Below, one piece after another: positions 62,335-64,000 of a stretch of 64,000 nucleotides of DNA. Made by a program: the position numbers and the translations under genes. Each line of letters opens with the position of its first letter. Position 1 is the first letter of the stretch. Source of the stretch: Cellulomonas humilata (GTDB taxonomy: Bacteria > Actinomycetota > Actinomycetes > Actinomycetales > Cellulomonadaceae). The DNA is taken from positions 1 through 64,000 of the forward strand of contig NZ_JAUSVB010000003.1 of assembly GCF_030814415.1 (NCBI RefSeq), read 5' to 3'. The notes beneath the pieces are model-generated. The model ran no database searches, was not told where the DNA came from, and was given only the letters and a program-made list of their open reading frames with translations.

Positions 62335-64000
62335 CCACCGACACCGTGGGCCTGCGGACCGACAACCCCTACGTGGGGCCGCGGTCGTTCCGCAGGGGCG
62401 ACCCCCTGTACGGCCGCACCGCCGAGTGCAACGACCTGCGCGACCTCGTCGTCTCCGAGCGGATCGTCCTGGTGTACTCGCCGTCCGGCGCCGGCAAGTC
62501 GTCGCTGCTGAACGCTGCGCTCTTCACCGCGCTGGAGGAGGTGCGGCTCGAGGTGCTGCCCGTGGTCAAGGTCGGCCACGTGCCCCCGCTGGACCTCGGC
62601 GGCGTGCCGGTGCGCAACCGGTACGTGCTGAGCGCGCTGCTCTCGCTGGAGGAGGGAGTGCCACCCGACCACCAGCTGCCCGCGGAGCTGCTCGCCACCA
62701 TGACGCTGGACGAGTACCTCCGGGCGCGACCGGACATGGACGGTGTGCCGGGCAACGAGGTGCTGGTCTTCGACCAGTTCGAGGACATCCTGACCGCGGA
62801 CCCGACGGACGAGGCCGGTCGCCGGGAGTTCTTCGTCGAGCTCGGAGCGGCACTGCGGGACCGGACGCGATGGGCAGTGTTCGCGATGCGCGAGGACTTC
62901 CTCGCCGCGCTCGACCCCTACGTGCGGCACATCCCGACGCGCCTGGCCACGCGGTACCGGCTGGACCTGCTGACGGCCGAGCAGGCGCTCGAGGCCGTCA
63001 TCGAACCGGCACGGCACGCGGGCGTGACCTTCGAGCGGGATGCGGCGCAGCAGCTCGTCGACGACCTGCGCCGGGTACGGGCCCAGCGGCCGGACGGTCC
63101 TGCGGATGTGCTCGGCCAGTACGTCGAGCCGGTCCAGCTGCAGGTCGCCTGCACCAGCCTCTGGTCCCGTCTGCAGCCGGGGGCGACGCGCATCGACGAG
63201 ACGGACGGCATCGCCCAGGGCGGTGTGGAGCACGCCCTTTCGGTGTACTACGACATGCACGTCGAATGGGCCGCCTGGTCGGTGGGTGTGCCCAGCGGGC
63301 TGGTCCGTGACTGGTTCGAGGAGCGGCTCATCACGCCGCAGGGTCTGCGCGGGCAGGACTTCGCCGGCCCGCTGCGTTCGGGACCCGCTGACGCCGCTCT
63401 GCTGACCCGGCTCATCGACGCGCACCTCGTCCGCGCCGAGCACCGCCGCCAGGCGACCTGGTACGAGCTGACGCACGACCGGTTCGTCGCACCGATCCGT
63501 GGCAGCAACGCCGCGTGGCGCCATGCCCACACGACCCCCTTCGAGCGAGGGGCGCAGCAGTGGGCTGCCGAGAGCCAGCCGGAGCACCTGCTGTTCACCG
63601 GGCCGGCGCTCGCGCAGGCCGAGGCGTACCTGGCCGGACGCCGTGTGCCGCTCGCTCCTCGGGAGGCCGAGTTCCTGACGGCGTCCCGCGCGCTGGACGC
63701 ACGGCGGCGGCGCGAGCGGCGGACGACGAGGGTGCTCGCGGCTCTCGTCGTCGCCCTGGCGATCGTCGGGGTGATGGCCGGCGCCGCCTTCGTCAACCAG
63801 GTGTCGGCGCAGCAGGAGAGCGCACGGCATCGGCTCCTGCTCGCTGCGTCCAACGCGCTGCAGTGGAACCAGGAGGCGGGGGTGGGCCTCACGGCGGAAG
63901 TCGCCGGCGAGCTCGACGTGGGCGACATCGACGACGTGGCGCGCGACGTCCTCTATCGCTCCGCCAGCGCGTCCGGCGTGACCGCCGTGATGGGCGAGCA
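62331..64000 (+). CDS. STAND-type NTPase with membrane helix (3' end outside the window)
   Basis: 556 residues are visible and the frame is open to the edge. NPYVGPRSF lead, Walker A SPSGAGKSS (50-58), Walker B VLVFDQFEDI (144-153), and the WYELTHDRFVAPI motif (~377-389) that closes the winged-helix part of nSTAND1-type NTPases. A membrane helix follows at ~467-487 and a helical stretch beyond, after which WD40 or TPR sensor repeats are expected in this family. Acts as the sensor/switch for the CHAT-SIR2 effector. Confidence 0.88.
   Translation, partial: MTTDTVGLRTDNPYVGPRSFRRGDPLYGRTAECNDLRDLVVSERIVLVYSPSGAGKSSLLNAALFTALEEVRLEVLPVVKVGHVPPLDLGGVPVRNRYVLSALLSLEEGVPPDHQLPAELLATMTLDEYLRARPDMDGVPGNEVLVFDQFEDILTADPTDEAGRREFFVELGAALRDRTRWAVFAMREDFLAALDPYVRHIPTRLATRYRLDLLTAEQALEAVIEPARHAGVTFERDAAQQLVDDLRRVRAQRPDGPADVLGQYVEPVQLQVACTSLWSRLQPGATRIDETDGIAQGGVEHALSVYYDMHVEWAAWSVGVPSGLVRDWFEERLITPQGLRGQDFAGPLRSGPADAALLTRLIDAHLVRAEHRRQATWYELTHDRFVAPIRGSNAAWRHAHTTPFERGAQQWAAESQPEHLLFTGPALAQAEAYLAGRRVPLAPREAEFLTASRALDARRRRERRTTRVLAALVVALAIVGVMAGAAFVNQVSAQQESARHRLLLAASNALQWNQEAGVGLTAEVAGELDVGDIDDVARDVLYRSASASGVTAVMGE

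Overview
This window is high-GC DNA from an actinobacterium, probably of the Micrococcales (Cellulomonas / Promicromonospora-like; the lineage is inference). Support comes from GC-rich third codon positions, frequent GTG starts and ATGA stop/start overlaps. It also comes from a block of actinobacterial marker genes at 57999-60002: an SCO1664-type kinase-fold protein, a DUF3090 protein and an MSMEG_4193-type histidine phosphatase. Most of the window is accessory: small islands, decayed insertion sequences, gene remnants and three dispersed copies of a repeat that looks like an attachment site.

Layout. 1-9600: a metal-dependent hydrolase fused to bulb-type lectin repeats (cut by the left edge), an IS3 remnant, then small hypothetical genes. 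These include a duplicated gene pair (4204 and 7012), a membrane protein and a membrane J-domain protein. 9639-15864: an orphan 466-aa gene, an alpha/beta hydrolase, an AbiEi/AbiEii-type toxin-antitoxin pair with a palindromic operator over its promoter, and a MarR regulator divergent from an NmrA-like oxidoreductase. 15900-16445: a truncated DNA polymerase/exonuclease gene next to repeat copy A.

16599-34538 is the most unusual part. It holds about 18 kb of minus-strand genes, nearly all overlapping or abutting, behind a SARP-type regulator. The set has four paralogous subunits of an unrecognised family, two proteins sharing another unrecognised domain, a leaderless subtilisin, two small accessory proteins, and a 1515-aa protein with two amidase_2 (peptidoglycan amidase) domains and a papain-like cysteine peptidase domain. 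I do not recognise this combination as a described system.

34539-38044 contains an IS3 remnant, a membrane-anchored hypothetical protein and repeat copy B. 38045-44815 is a beta-galactoside utilisation unit: a LacI regulator facing two operators, a GH42 beta-galactosidase, a sugar-binding lipoprotein and two ABC permeases. 45059-51867 is an L-fucose-type oxidative catabolic block: two enolase-superfamily dehydratases (one with the full L-fuconate dehydratase active site), an amidohydrolase/lactonase, an SDR, a zinc-type MDR dehydrogenase and a GntR regulator. It also carries two remnants, an aldo/keto reductase tail and an aminoglycoside adenylyltransferase tail. Repeat copy C lies at 52520-52595.

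52902-60002 looks like core genome: an RsmC/RlmG-like methyltransferase, a MoxR-type AAA+ ATPase with its VWA partner, and the marker block above. 60268 to the right edge is a CHAT-protease/SIR2-like protein overlapping a STAND NTPase with a membrane helix (cut by the edge), a typical actinobacterial conflict (immunity) module.
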